Part shown: positions 35,217 through 43,188 of the stretch, in pieces | Layout: every line of letters starts with the position of its first letter | Numbering within the stretch: position 1 is the first letter of the stretch | Assembly: GCF_963675065.1 (NCBI RefSeq) | Contig: NZ_OY775905.1 | Coordinates: 942,501-1,006,500 of the forward strand | Source of the DNA: an uncultured Draconibacterium sp. | Lineage (GTDB): Bacteria > Bacteroidota > Bacteroidia > Bacteroidales > Prolixibacteraceae | Reading direction: 5' to 3' | Length of the DNA: 64,000 nucleotides | Translations under genes and position numbers: made by a program | The notes under the pieces: generated by a model | What the model saw: the letters and a program-made list of their open reading frames with translations, nothing else | Database searches by the model: none | What the model was told of the DNA's origin: nothing

Positions 35217-36686
35217 TTAAACTACAACAACTTCAGCTCTGTTTCCCTGCGCATCAACAGTGGCAAGCATAATATTTTCGGGCTTATCGAGCATAAAACT
35301 AAATGGCTTGCTTTTTAGTAACTGAGGTTTATGTTCAACCTTACCAATCAACTCTCCGTCTTGCATAATTTCGTAATGCGATATTGGTTCTTCATCTGCC
35401 AATGCTGTATTCCAGGTTAATTTGCCATCCGTTAATTTTGCATCGCGCGGCGCAGAAAGTTGCTCTTTATCAATAACCTGAAAATAATTACTCGCTGGTT
35501 TCACACGTTTTGCCTGCTCTTCAATTCGTTTGCGCTCTGAAGCACTCATTCCGTCGGGGGCTATCTGAGCAGCATAAAAATTCTGTACCAATTGGCATTT
35601 CATCGGATCATCGTCAATTTGGCCAATTCCGATAATCAGTGTATGTACGCCCGGTGTGGTAAGCGAATATTCAATAAGTGGCTTACTCGGCAATTCATCG
35701 GTTCCCACTTTGCGGAATACATCGGCGGGCGTTTGCGACCAACGCGGTTCTTTGTGATACATCGCAGCATCAGCAAAAACTTTCATACCGATTATTCCCA
35801 TTCCTTTGGCTTCGGCAATCGGAATAACGTTATTCTGCATGTTCATTTTTGTTTTGTCGTTGGCATTTATGGCAATCAACATCCCATCCAAAATACCGTA
35901 TTCATCGCGCTGAATCATATCCATCATAGCCGGTGGATGTGCATGCCCCGAGAAACCAATATGTTTGATAAGCTTTTCATTTTTCGGGTTCATTCCCGTC
36001 AGGTTGGTTCCGTCGCGCAAATCGCGAAGTGCGACCAAAGCGCCAAAATTTCCATCAGGATCAAGCGGTGTCTCCAAACCTTCGTAAAGCACATCAACCT
36101 CATCGGTGTTATGCAAAGTATGGCACAATACCATATCCAGGTAAGCACCTTCAGGATAATAACCTTCTCCATCGCCAAAAATCTGGATGAGTGAGCGTTT
36201 TACATCATCAACCGCACATTGTACATTCTCGCCATTCGACCAGTTGTTTACGTTTTCACGCTCAGGCCAGCCGGGTTTACCCCAACGCATTCCGGTTTTG
36301 CTGGTTAACCAAATTGATTCCCGCAATTTTTGATTATAATTTTCTTCCCCGGGGATAAGATTCAGTTTCTCGAAGGCGGAATGAAAATGCAACTGGCTTT
36401 TTGCATATAAATTTGAGGTATCGAAATAGTTAATCCCCAAGTCAAAAGCCTTTAAAATAATAGGAACCGGATCAACATCATCGGGAGTCCATTGAATAGA
36501 TGCCTGCCCCCCCAATCCAAGTGTAGTTACATTAAAACCAAGCTTGCCAAAAGGACGTTTCATTGGCTCCGGCAATTTTTCGGTATTACAAGCACCAAGC
36601 GACATGGCAGAAACTGCAGCTGTTGTTGCAGCCGAAACTTTGATAAAATCTCTTCGGGTTACGGGATATTTTTTTGATTTAGTCAT
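35217..36686 (-). CDS. Tat-exported aldo/keto reductase
   Basis: 489 residues. A twin-arginine signal (TRRDFIKVSAATTAAVSAM) is followed by a lipobox-like LGAC, so it may be a lipoprotein. The barrel domain (residues ~45-400) has the family phrases GINYFDTSNLYAKSQ and HIGFSGHAHPP. The C-terminal ~80 residues look like a fibronectin-type domain (ISHYEIMQDGELIG). Substrate unknown; an exported oxidoreductase beside a GH9 gene hints at carbohydrate metabolism. Confidence 0.85.
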   Translation of the reverse strand: MTKSKKYPVTRRDFIKVSAATTAAVSAMSLGACNTEKLPEPMKRPFGKLGFNVTTLGLGGQASIQWTPDDVDPVPIILKAFDLGINYFDTSNLYAKSQLHFHSAFEKLNLIPGEENYNQKLRESIWLTSKTGMRWGKPGWPERENVNNWSNGENVQCAVDDVKRSLIQIFGDGEGYYPEGAYLDMVLCHTLHNTDEVDVLYEGLETPLDPDGNFGALVALRDLRDGTNLTGMNPKNEKLIKHIGFSGHAHPPAMMDMIQRDEYGILDGMLIAINANDKTKMNMQNNVIPIAEAKGMGIIGMKVFADAAMYHKEPRWSQTPADVFRKVGTDELPSKPLIEYSLTTPGVHTLIIGIGQIDDDPMKCQLVQNFYAAQIAPDGMSASERKRIEEQAKRVKPASNYFQVIDKEQLSAPRDAKLTDGKLTWNTALADEEPISHYEIMQDGELIGKVEHKPQLLKSKPFSFMLDKPENIMLATVDAQGNRAEVVVV

Positions 36687-37041
36687 AACAGGTAGGTTTT
36701 TTGATTTCTATAAAATTAAAGGAAATCTATTGAACTACCTAGAATACAGTGCTAAAACACTTTAGAATACCTCATTGATCTCTGAGAAAGTATTAAGATT
36801 GCTTCGCGATACTCGCCAGTGGCAGATTATTATAGCACCGTTATCAATCAAAAATGTATTTAATTTCCCTTTCCCTCACCTGCCGGGAGTTCCCCTGGCC
36901 AAAGAAGCAAGCGCTGATCAAATTTAGTTTTACTTCAAAATCTCCAACCAAGCCTTTCTGGTGTTTCCTCTTAAAAGGGGAAATGGCTACAGCCAAAGGG
37001 GTAAAGACAAAAACGTTCTCCCTAAACATAACATATTGACA
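36687..37041. other. Intergenic region between AKR and GH9 genes
   Basis: 355 bases. The AKR promoter should lie near the left end. A hairpin with arms TTTCCTCTT/AAGGGGAAA is at 36963-36982. Short frames on both strands have no protein-like features. Confidence 0.5.
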
Positions 37042-38673
37042 TTAAAAACTTACAAAGCCTGCCAGTGCATAAACCAGGGCAGCCTGCCAGTTTATGGCAA
37101 TTTCGTTGTGGCTGTACGATTCCTGTTTGTCCACCCAATCGGTTGCTGAGTGGCCTCCGCCAACCAGATAACCCGGCCAGGGAGCCTTAATGTTATCGGC
37201 TCCTGAACGACGGTCGTGCGGAAACATTGGTGGGTTGATTCCCAAACCGGTAACATACGATCGATTATAGTAATTCTTTCCGAAAATATGATCGACAATA
37301 CCAATAGCCGCTTGTTTGTATTTTGGGTTAGGCTGAATAAGGTCGGCAACCTGCAGGTTCACGGTTTGCCGGGCAACAGTTCCGTTGCATCCCCAGTAAT
37401 ACCTGCCGCCAAGGGCACGCGAATACACATCGGCTTCTCCCTTTTCCACTAAAGCATCGGCGTTGGCAATGATGTTCTTTTTTATTGTAGCTTCTGCTTC
37501 TGAGTTTTTGCCTTTGCGCGCAGAAAGTGCATAGGTATACATGCCCAGGTTCGACACATTTTGCCAGTCCCAGTTTTCCTGAATTTTATAATCGATGTCT
37601 GCTGCACGTTTTTCAAAATCGCGCAAACAGCTTTCGTCGCCGGTAGTTGCCCATAACTCGGCAGCCGCCCACATGCGATCGTCATTATCTCTTGTCATGT
37701 ATCCACCGGTTTTAAAATCCCCCTGTTTAAAGCGTTTATACTCCGGGTTTTTCTGCAGAAAACGATAACTCACCCAGGCAGCATCCAAACATTTTTTGGC
37801 ATATGTAGCATCGTAGGGTTTAAAGTAGCGCGCCGCCATTGCCATTATTCCCACAAAATCAGCCGTTGCTGCTGAGCTCCATTCCGTAAAATAGCGTTTT
37901 GCATCATCGTCGCTGGCCATAATAAAACCCGAAAAGTTGGTGCGCGTTAGTTTATGTGAAACTCTTCCCGAGCCATCGGGATATTGCATTTTTAATATCC
38001 AGTCGGTTTCCCATTTCAGTTCTTTTAGAAAATCGGGAAATCCGGGTGCTGTTTCGGGAATATCCAAATCCATCTTTTCCAACTGTGGTTGAAAATGCTC
38101 CCAGGCGTAAAACAAAACGCCCAGTGAAACACCGGCATTCACCACATATTTTCCGTGGTCTCCGGCATCGTGCCAACCGCCCGTACCATCACGTTTCGAG
38201 CCTTTCCCGCCAATATAATCTTCGTAAGCATCATCCAAATGACAGGCATCCTGGTGATAATGATTGCCTGCAAATTCGCCGTCAACCGCCATTCCGCAAC
38301 GCCATAAAAAGAACGCGCGCATACTTGTTTTTGCCGCAAAATTAAAAGCGTCCGATGCGATTTTAAATTCACCCGACCGCCCTACTCCGGGTATTTCAAG
38401 GTAATAATTTCCCGGTTTTTTAAAGTCGGAGAAATCAACTTTCCATACTTCCTGATCCACATCTTTCTGACAGTTTGGACCTGTCGCTTCTCCTTCAAAA
38501 ACAATGTCTTCGGTAGAAACCGAAACAAGTTTAAAAGAAGTGCAGGACTTCGGAATAACTGCTGTTTTGGGGCCATCAGTTAGAAAACCCAGCGAGTTTA
38601 AATGAATGTTTTGTGCGAACAGCGATGGGATAATGCTCAGTAGAATAAGCACCAAAAGAACAGGCTTTTTCAT
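37042..38673 (-). CDS. Glycoside hydrolase family 9 (endoglucanase-type)
   Basis: 543 residues with a signal peptide (MKKPVLLVLILLSIIPSLFAQ). An N-terminal Ig-like CelD_N domain (residues ~25-105) precedes the (alpha/alpha)6 catalytic domain. The catalytic Asp motif is GGWHDAGDHGKY and the catalytic Glu lies in SHNEIAINWQAAL; GLGINPPMFPHDRRSGAD is a third family mark. Family members cleave beta-1,4-glucans such as cellulose. It is a single gene with a remnant gene and repeats upstream. No dockerin or CBM is seen. Confidence 0.93.
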   Translation of the reverse strand: MKKPVLLVLILLSIIPSLFAQNIHLNSLGFLTDGPKTAVIPKSCTSFKLVSVSTEDIVFEGEATGPNCQKDVDQEVWKVDFSDFKKPGNYYLEIPGVGRSGEFKIASDAFNFAAKTSMRAFFLWRCGMAVDGEFAGNHYHQDACHLDDAYEDYIGGKGSKRDGTGGWHDAGDHGKYVVNAGVSLGVLFYAWEHFQPQLEKMDLDIPETAPGFPDFLKELKWETDWILKMQYPDGSGRVSHKLTRTNFSGFIMASDDDAKRYFTEWSSAATADFVGIMAMAARYFKPYDATYAKKCLDAAWVSYRFLQKNPEYKRFKQGDFKTGGYMTRDNDDRMWAAAELWATTGDESCLRDFEKRAADIDYKIQENWDWQNVSNLGMYTYALSARKGKNSEAEATIKKNIIANADALVEKGEADVYSRALGGRYYWGCNGTVARQTVNLQVADLIQPNPKYKQAAIGIVDHIFGKNYYNRSYVTGLGINPPMFPHDRRSGADNIKAPWPGYLVGGGHSATDWVDKQESYSHNEIAINWQAALVYALAGFVSF

Positions 38674-38742
38674 TTTGTGGTTTTATTGATTTAGACTACT
38701 AAGATATAAAATTAGCTTATTGTTTAAAAGACAATATTTTGA

Positions 38743-38835
38743 ATTACAAACAGACAAAGTTATAGCCTGTTTAAGCGACGCGATCCGGAGTTCTACAACG
38801 GATACATTGCTGCACGCGTTATTGTGGACAGTTAA
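38743..38835 (+). pseudogene. Gene remnant, C-terminal end only
   Basis: A 30-codon open stretch after TGA ends in FKRRDPEFYNGYIAARVIVD-S and TAA. The codons look like real coding sequence and a terminator follows at 38871-38892 in the correct orientation, so this is probably the surviving 3' end of a deleted gene. I do not recognise the family. Confidence 0.4.
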
Positions 38836-38870
38836 TTATGATACGTTTTAAGGATTTATAATTGAAAGTA

Positions 38871-38892
38871 GGCCCGGTTTTGCGGGCCTTTT
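38871..38892 (+). terminator. Terminator of the remnant gene
   Basis: Arms GGCCCG and CGGGCC with a 6-base loop, then TTTTG. Confidence 0.65.
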
Positions 38893-38939
38893 GTTGAAAT
38901 AGTTGTTATAATTTAGGGTTGCTTTTTGGCATGGAATGG

Positions 38940-38963
38940 ATTGTAATTCGTGCCAGCGGGGGA
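38940..38963 (-). repeat. CGCTGG-type palindromic repeat, inverted copy
   Basis: On the minus strand it reads CCCCCGCTGGCACGAATTAC, related to the copies at 40265, 41361, 41443 and 43189. Confidence 0.55.
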
Positions 38964-39335
38964 GTTCTAAATTATCGGTAGTAGCTTCTTGAAAATTCAT
39001 CCTACTACAGCGCAGGAAGCTAGCAGATTAGCCAAAAGTTATCAACAAATGTTAATAGACCATCAGTGCTTCTCACAGCACTAATGACTGATATTCAGAC
39101 ATGTAACAATTTGAAGTTAATATCTTTTTGAGGCATTTAACTAGAAACATAAATAATCTATTGCAAAAAATGTTTTTTTTGAGCTAAACTTGTGAGACAA
39201 AGAGAGTAGTAATGAGAAAAATGGCAAGCCTTTGCATCTTATTATTACTCTTTTTTTTGTACTGAATTGAAGGCTTAAATGAAATATATTAAAAGTAAAA
39301 AAATGCTGATAGCGAGATATGATATATAAATATTG

Positions 39336-39363
39336 AAAAAAAACCAGTCTAGTTGACTGGTCT
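39336..39363 (-). terminator. Orphan leftward terminator
   Basis: Arms ACCAGTC/GACTGGT with a 5-base loop; the T-run is on the minus strand. No minus-strand gene lies within 1.1 kb to the right, so it may be a relic or may end a small antisense RNA. Confidence 0.5.
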
Positions 39364-39503
39364 TAGTACATTTCTTTCAGCGGGGAAAGTTCATGTTTTT
39401 TGCTTGGCGGTTTAAAATTAAACCTTTCTTCGATAAAATCAAATGTTACTGAACAGATTCGACTAGCTGGTTAATTTCTATTAACATTCAAAAACAATTA
39501 AAA

Positions 39504-40175
39504 ATGAATGAGTTTTTAATTAGCTTAAATCAGTTTGCTGATTTTACAAAAGCAACTGAAAGGGGAAAGGCTAGGATTGTTGAACAACAATTGAACCCCA
39601 ATCCGTTTAAAATCATTTGGTATCAATTACCCAAAGCGAGAATTAAAAAGAGTATTCAACATCAGGGTGACTTAACTCCAATTTATGAAGCTCTTGAAAT
39701 TCTAAAGAATCGAACACCGACAAATCCACGTCAAGTTAGTGAAAAGAGGATTTCGGTAGAAGCTCTTAACAAGTTTGTTAAAATGAAATTGCCTAAGGTT
39801 TTTCGAAAAAATCCTTATTCAATTGTAACACCTCCTGTTAAAACGACAAGAGTTGGAGATGTAATAATTCGAGTTGCACCTGACGTAGTTGTAAAATTTG
39901 AGGTTGATGGAAAAGTGTTTTTAGGTGCAATCAAAATTCACGTTTCAAAAAACAAACCTTTCGATTATTCTCAATCGCTTATGATTTCAACAATACTTTA
40001 TAAGTATTTGAACGAAATCAAAAAAGAGAATGAATTTGTTGATCCAAACCTGTGCTTTTCTTTAGATATTTTTGGTGATAGAATAGTATCTGCTCCGGTA
40101 AATATCGATGTAGCGCTTTCCGAAGTTGAAAAGAATTGCGAAGAAATCAAAGCAATTTGGAGCGATATTGTATAA
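39504..40175 (+). CDS. Hypothetical protein with weak RecB/Cas4-nuclease-like pattern
   Basis: 223 residues, not recognised as a known family. No signal peptide or membrane helix. The second half shows APDVVVKFEVDG, then GAIKIHVSKNKPF, then QSLMISTILYKYL. This order (Asp127; A142-I143-K144 in the ExK place; Gln157 and later Tyr) resembles the D-(D/E)xK-Q-Y pattern of RecB/Cas4 nucleases, but the key acidic residue is absent, so any such domain would be inactive or I am misreading it. The codon choice looks more AT-rich than the neighbours. It stands alone among repeats with a terminator after it. Confidence 0.75.
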   Translation: MNEFLISLNQFADFTKATERGKARIVEQQLNPNPFKIIWYQLPKARIKKSIQHQGDLTPIYEALEILKNRTPTNPRQVSEKRISVEALNKFVKMKLPKVFRKNPYSIVTPPVKTTRVGDVIIRVAPDVVVKFEVDGKVFLGAIKIHVSKNKPFDYSQSLMISTILYKYLNEIKKENEFVDPNLCFSLDIFGDRIVSAPVNIDVALSEVEKNCEEIKAIWSDIV

Positions 40176-40182
40176 TGTTTAT

Positions 40183-40206
40183 TAGGGCAGCATTCTTGCT
40201 GCCCTA
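40183..40206 (+). terminator. Terminator after hypothetical gene
   Basis: Arms TAGGGCAGC and GCTGCCCTA, 6-base loop; the T-run is poor. Confidence 0.55.
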
Positions 40207-40264
40207 TTCATTTAAAGAAAGTCAATCCTTATACAAACCATATTATGATAAGGAATAATACTCT

Positions 40265-40308
40265 CCCCGCTGTCGCAATTTTGTAAATCGTGTCTCAGTC
40301 TGCAAGGC
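40265..40308. repeat. CGCTGG-type palindromic repeat
   Basis: Begins CCCCGCTGTCGCAATTTTG, followed by AAATCGTGTCTCAG and CTGCAAGGC. Related copies at 41443 and 43189 carry the same order of blocks. This 335-base gap (40176-40510) also holds the hairpin at 40336 and the short repeat at 40404; no gene is seen. Confidence 0.6.
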
Positions 40309-40335
40309 AAAAAAACAGCGTTTTTATGTTCATCA

Positions 40336-40366
40336 GTGATAGCCTCACTCAAAGTGAGATCATCAC
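40336..40366. repeat. 31-bp hairpin repeat
   Basis: Starts GTGATAGCCTCACT and ends AGTGAGATCATCAC. It is one change away from the copies at 41547 and 43293; the change makes a stem G-C pair into G-T. Confidence 0.75.
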
Positions 40367-40403
40367 CAAATTGAATTCCTAATGCCGAAAATCATTCTGC
40401 GAA

Positions 40404-40427
40404 AATCACCGAAATCTGCGAGCAATT
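40404..40427. repeat. Short dispersed repeat (AATCAGCGAAATCTGCG type)
   Basis: AATCACCGAAATCTGCGAGC and flanks; matches the reverse strand of 17701-17727 with two differences over 23 bases. Confidence 0.55.
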
Positions 40428-40510
40428 CCTTTCAGCGAAAATCAAAAGAATCAGTGTTATCAGCGTTCCGGGGAATAAACATTGCAAGGCTTAAAAAAAA
40501 TACAATTAGA

Positions 40511-41173
40511 CTATTCAGCACGACTCCCTTCAATCACCAAATTACGAATCATACATTTCCCTAACTCGTTTGCTGTTCCACGGACCCGAATGGCAATTTT
40601 ACCAGCTTTAAGTGGCTTGTTGTCATTTACTTCAAACAGGGTTTCTCCATCAATTTTCAGCCAAAGTTTATTCGCTTTTTTCCCACATTCAACCTGGTGC
40701 CGCCAGCCACTATGCATCACATCTTTATCTGCCAAAGCAATTTGTGCACTTTCGCCATTTGTTGCAGGGTACTTGCGTAGATACGGCGTTGAGTTATGTG
40801 CCATCACACGAAATCCAAACATATAATCTTCCACTTCCGTTGACCAGAATCCAAAATTATCGCTGTTTTCGTTAAGTGTTAATGCTTTTGATTCTCCTTT
40901 ATCAGAGGCATTTAATATAGCCACTAAAACAGTAGCAGCATTTAAAGTCATAACTTCGTAACGTAAAACCACATCTTCGTATTCGTGAGGCGAAAAAATC
41001 ATAAATCCTTTACTGCCTTCTACTTCTTCCATAAAAAACTGGTCATGAGTTACAAAGCCATTTCCCTGACCAATGCTTTGCCAGCTCTCCATATCTTTTG
41101 GCGAATAGGTGCTTATTTGTGCAAAAGCAAATAAATTTATGGCAATTAAAAGAACTGTAAATAGCTGTTTCAT
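40511..41173 (-). CDS. Exported concanavalin-like protein (DUF1080/DUF1961-type)
   Basis: 220 residues with a signal peptide (MKQLFTVLLIAINLFAFAQ). The mature part is mostly predicted beta strand with FMIFSPHEYEDVVLRYEV, LWLKIDGETLFEVNDNKP and KAGKIAIRVRG, which fits the jelly-roll fold of 3-keto-disaccharide hydrolase (DUF1080) or DUF1961 proteins. These often act on sugars outside the cell. The exact family call is uncertain. Single gene within the repeat-rich stretch. Confidence 0.65.
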   Translation of the reverse strand: MKQLFTVLLIAINLFAFAQISTYSPKDMESWQSIGQGNGFVTHDQFFMEEVEGSKGFMIFSPHEYEDVVLRYEVMTLNAATVLVAILNASDKGESKALTLNENSDNFGFWSTEVEDYMFGFRVMAHNSTPYLRKYPATNGESAQIALADKDVMHSGWRHQVECGKKANKLWLKIDGETLFEVNDNKPLKAGKIAIRVRGTANELGKCMIRNLVIEGSRAE

Positions 41174-41360
41174 ACAAGTAAGTTTAGTTAGCGTTTTTAA
41201 TTACCGGGCGTACCCTATGTTCTTTTGTTCCCTATGGAACTTTAGACCTGCGAATAATCTCAAACTTTTTGGGCAATGGATAATAAAGTAAGAATAACCC
41301 GGTTCATGATTTTGTCGATTAATAATTGAAGTCACTAAAATTAGTAAAATTAGTTTAACT

Positions 41361-41386
41361 ACCCTCGCTGGCGCGGATTCGCAACC
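41361..41386. repeat. CGCTGG-type palindromic repeat
   Basis: Reads CCCTCGCTGGCGCGGATTC, then GCAACCGCACC; it has the same start as the other copies but a different centre. Confidence 0.5.
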
Positions 41387-41546
41387 GCACCCTGATTAAA
41401 AGACCAGATGTGCTTGAGTCATAGATTCTAACGATTTCCCATGCTGGCGCGATTTCTTAAATCGTGCCTCAGCCCGTACGGCTGAAAGTTTATAGCCCTT
41501 CAAAGTTTTCGAAACCTTGAAGGTATGATAAGCAAACAGAACCAAA

Positions 41547-41577
41547 GTGATAGCCTCACTCAAAGTGAGACCATCAC
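41547..41577. repeat. 31-bp hairpin repeat
   Basis: GTGATAGCCTCACT...AGTGAGACCATCAC, identical to the copy at 43293-43323. Confidence 0.8.
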
Positions 41578-41587
41578 CAGAGTGTGG

Positions 41588-41712
41588 TTATCCCCCCAAA
41601 TTCTCGCGATCCAGGCTGCGGTAATGAATGGCTTCCGAAAGGTGATCTGCCTGCACATCTTCTTGTCCATCGAGGTCGGCAATGGTACGCGAAACTTTTA
41701 AAATACGGTCGT
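41588..41712 (-). pseudogene. comM 3'-end fragment, diverged allele
   Basis: Encodes the last ~41 codons of ComM on the minus strand with a stop at 41588. Compared with the intact comM (from 43334) it differs at 12 sites, 10 of them synonymous; the two amino-acid changes are Asn to Asp and Trp to Leu. The upstream part of comM is missing. Confidence 0.85.
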
Positions 41713-41933
41713 CGTTTTAATGCTCTAAAATCCATAACGGCGAATATGTACCCTGATACAGCAGCAAAAACAGCATTTTCAAAAATTGGTGATTGTAGCA
41801 TAAGATTGATAACATTTCGTATTCTTTCAAATTTCATACTGACTAACAAACCATTATGGCACAATTTATGTAACATAATCGCAAAACTAAAACAAAATAT
41901 TCACTGACTTTAACACCCTTTAAAATTCAAATT

Positions 41934-43133
41934 ATGAAAACCCAACTTTTTAAGAGTATTACAATTATCGGATTGATTGGTATCCTCATGTCATGCGGAA
42001 AAGACGAAATCCCTGTAAACGGAATAAATCTTTCGGAAACCAATGTAGCACTATCGGTTGATTCGGTGAAAACATTGAATGCAGAAGTTGAACCATTAGA
42101 TGCGTCGGATAAAACAATCCACTGGAGCTCAAGCGACAATACAATTGCACAGGTAAGTCCTGATGGGGTTATCTCAGGTATCTCACCCGGGGTTGCAACT
42201 ATTACTGTTGAATTGAATGATGGTCTGCTTAAAACATGCAATGCGAACATTTTTCAAATAATTGAACACGATCCAATTAGCGGAATAAACTTAGGTGCTT
42301 CGCCATTTATGGCTTTTGATGACAATGATAATCTTTGGTATGGAGGAGCCGGAGGTTTGTATAAAATGGGATTTGACGGATCGGGTAGCCAATTTTTCCC
42401 TTTAAATACCGAGGTTCACGCTTTCGATTTTGATTCGGAAAACAATCTTTGGGTAGCAACAAACTTGATGGGACTTTTAAAGTTTGATGGACAAACATGG
42501 TATAGCTACGATACTTCAAACTCCGAAATTCCAACAAACACTCTAAGATCTATTGGCATTGATAATAACAATAAGATCTGGATGGGGCTGGCAGGAAACT
42601 ATAGTAACAAGACGATAGCAAGCTTTGACGGAACACAATGGGAAGTATATGAAAGAGAAGAGTGCCTGGTTGAAGCATATTCTGTGCATGACATAATAGT
42701 AGATCACCAGAATAATATATGGTTTGGTCATCATAACGGTGTCTCAATATTTGATGGCTCAGTTTGGAGCTCAGTTATTACCGACAAGAGCATCATCCAA
42801 CCAGATGTTTTAAGCATTGACGAAGATAACGAAAACAACATTTGGTTTACATCTGGGCGGTATGGTATATTTAGATACGATGGTGCAAACACGATCAATT
42901 ACAATACTACGAACAGCGAACTGTCTTCAAATGGTATTCAGTCGGTTTTGGCAGATGAAGAAGGTAATGTATGGCTCGGTACTGGAGGCGGCGTATCAAG
43001 ATTTGATGGAGAGGAATGTATTGATTTAACATATCGCGACTTCCTTGTTGTTGATATCAGAGCATCAGCTATTGATTCAAAAGGTAATAAATGGTTTGCA
43101 TCTCCAACTAAAATATATGAACTTAAAGATTAA
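41934..43133 (+). CDS. Lipoprotein with Big_2 domain and two-component-regulator propeller
   Basis: 399 residues. The lipobox GILMSC-G gives a lipoprotein signal. Residues ~25-100 are a bacterial Ig-like (Big_2) domain (VNGINLSETNVALSVDSVKTL in outline, then SSSDNTIAQVSPDGVISG). From ~115 there are repeated beta-propeller blades of the reg_prop type: DNDNLWYGGAGG, ENNLWVATNLMG, NKIWMGLAG, NNIWFGHHNG, NNIWFTSGRYG, GNVWLGTGGG. Such propellers normally sit on hybrid two-component sensors; here there is no kinase, so it is a stand-alone surface protein. It lies within the bracketed segment. Confidence 0.85.
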   Translation: MKTQLFKSITIIGLIGILMSCGKDEIPVNGINLSETNVALSVDSVKTLNAEVEPLDASDKTIHWSSSDNTIAQVSPDGVISGISPGVATITVELNDGLLKTCNANIFQIIEHDPISGINLGASPFMAFDDNDNLWYGGAGGLYKMGFDGSGSQFFPLNTEVHAFDFDSENNLWVATNLMGLLKFDGQTWYSYDTSNSEIPTNTLRSIGIDNNNKIWMGLAGNYSNKTIASFDGTQWEVYEREECLVEAYSVHDIIVDHQNNIWFGHHNGVSIFDGSVWSSVITDKSIIQPDVLSIDEDNENNIWFTSGRYGIFRYDGANTINYNTTNSELSSNGIQSVLADEEGNVWLGTGGGVSRFDGEECIDLTYRDFLVVDIRASAIDSKGNKWFASPTKIYELKD

Positions 43134-43188
43134 AAACCGTGCCATAACAAAGGAGAATTTTCTCCCTGACTGGCGCTGTTTTGTCCCC

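Larger units (their letters stand above)
38674..39503. other. Gene-poor accessory stretch
   Basis: 830 bases between the GH9 gene and the hypothetical gene. Contents: the GH9 promoter, a gene remnant (38743-38835) with its terminator, an inverted copy of the CGCTGG-type repeat (38940-38963), a tiny ORF at 39212-39265 that looks like a signal peptide cut short (17 codons) and an orphan leftward terminator (39336-39363). Confidence 0.6.
41443..41712. repeat. 270-bp direct repeat, left copy
   Basis: Aligns without gaps to 43189-43458 at a constant offset of 1746. It contains a CGCTGG-type palindrome, a CCTTCAAGG/CCTTGAAGG hairpin, the 31-bp hairpin and a piece of comM. Similarity ends abruptly at 41712. 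Confidence 0.9.
41174..41933. other. Repeat-rich intergenic region
   Basis: 760 bases with no intact gene. It holds a CGCTGG-type repeat (41361-41386), the left copy of the 270-bp repeat (41443-41712) with the comM fragment, and ~220 bases of AT-rich DNA before the propeller gene. Confidence 0.65.

Noticed and set aside
36844..37039. Short frames on both strands between the AKR and GH9 genes
   Set aside because: Opposing frames of ~61 codons with no family match or ribosome site; likely chance.
39212..39265. 17-codon ORF as a real small gene
   Set aside because: It looks like a signal peptide start (MRKMASLCILLLLFF) cut off by a stop; more likely a remnant.
41574..41876. 100-codon minus-strand frame
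   Set aside because: It overlaps the comM fragment in another frame; the fragment explains the conservation.
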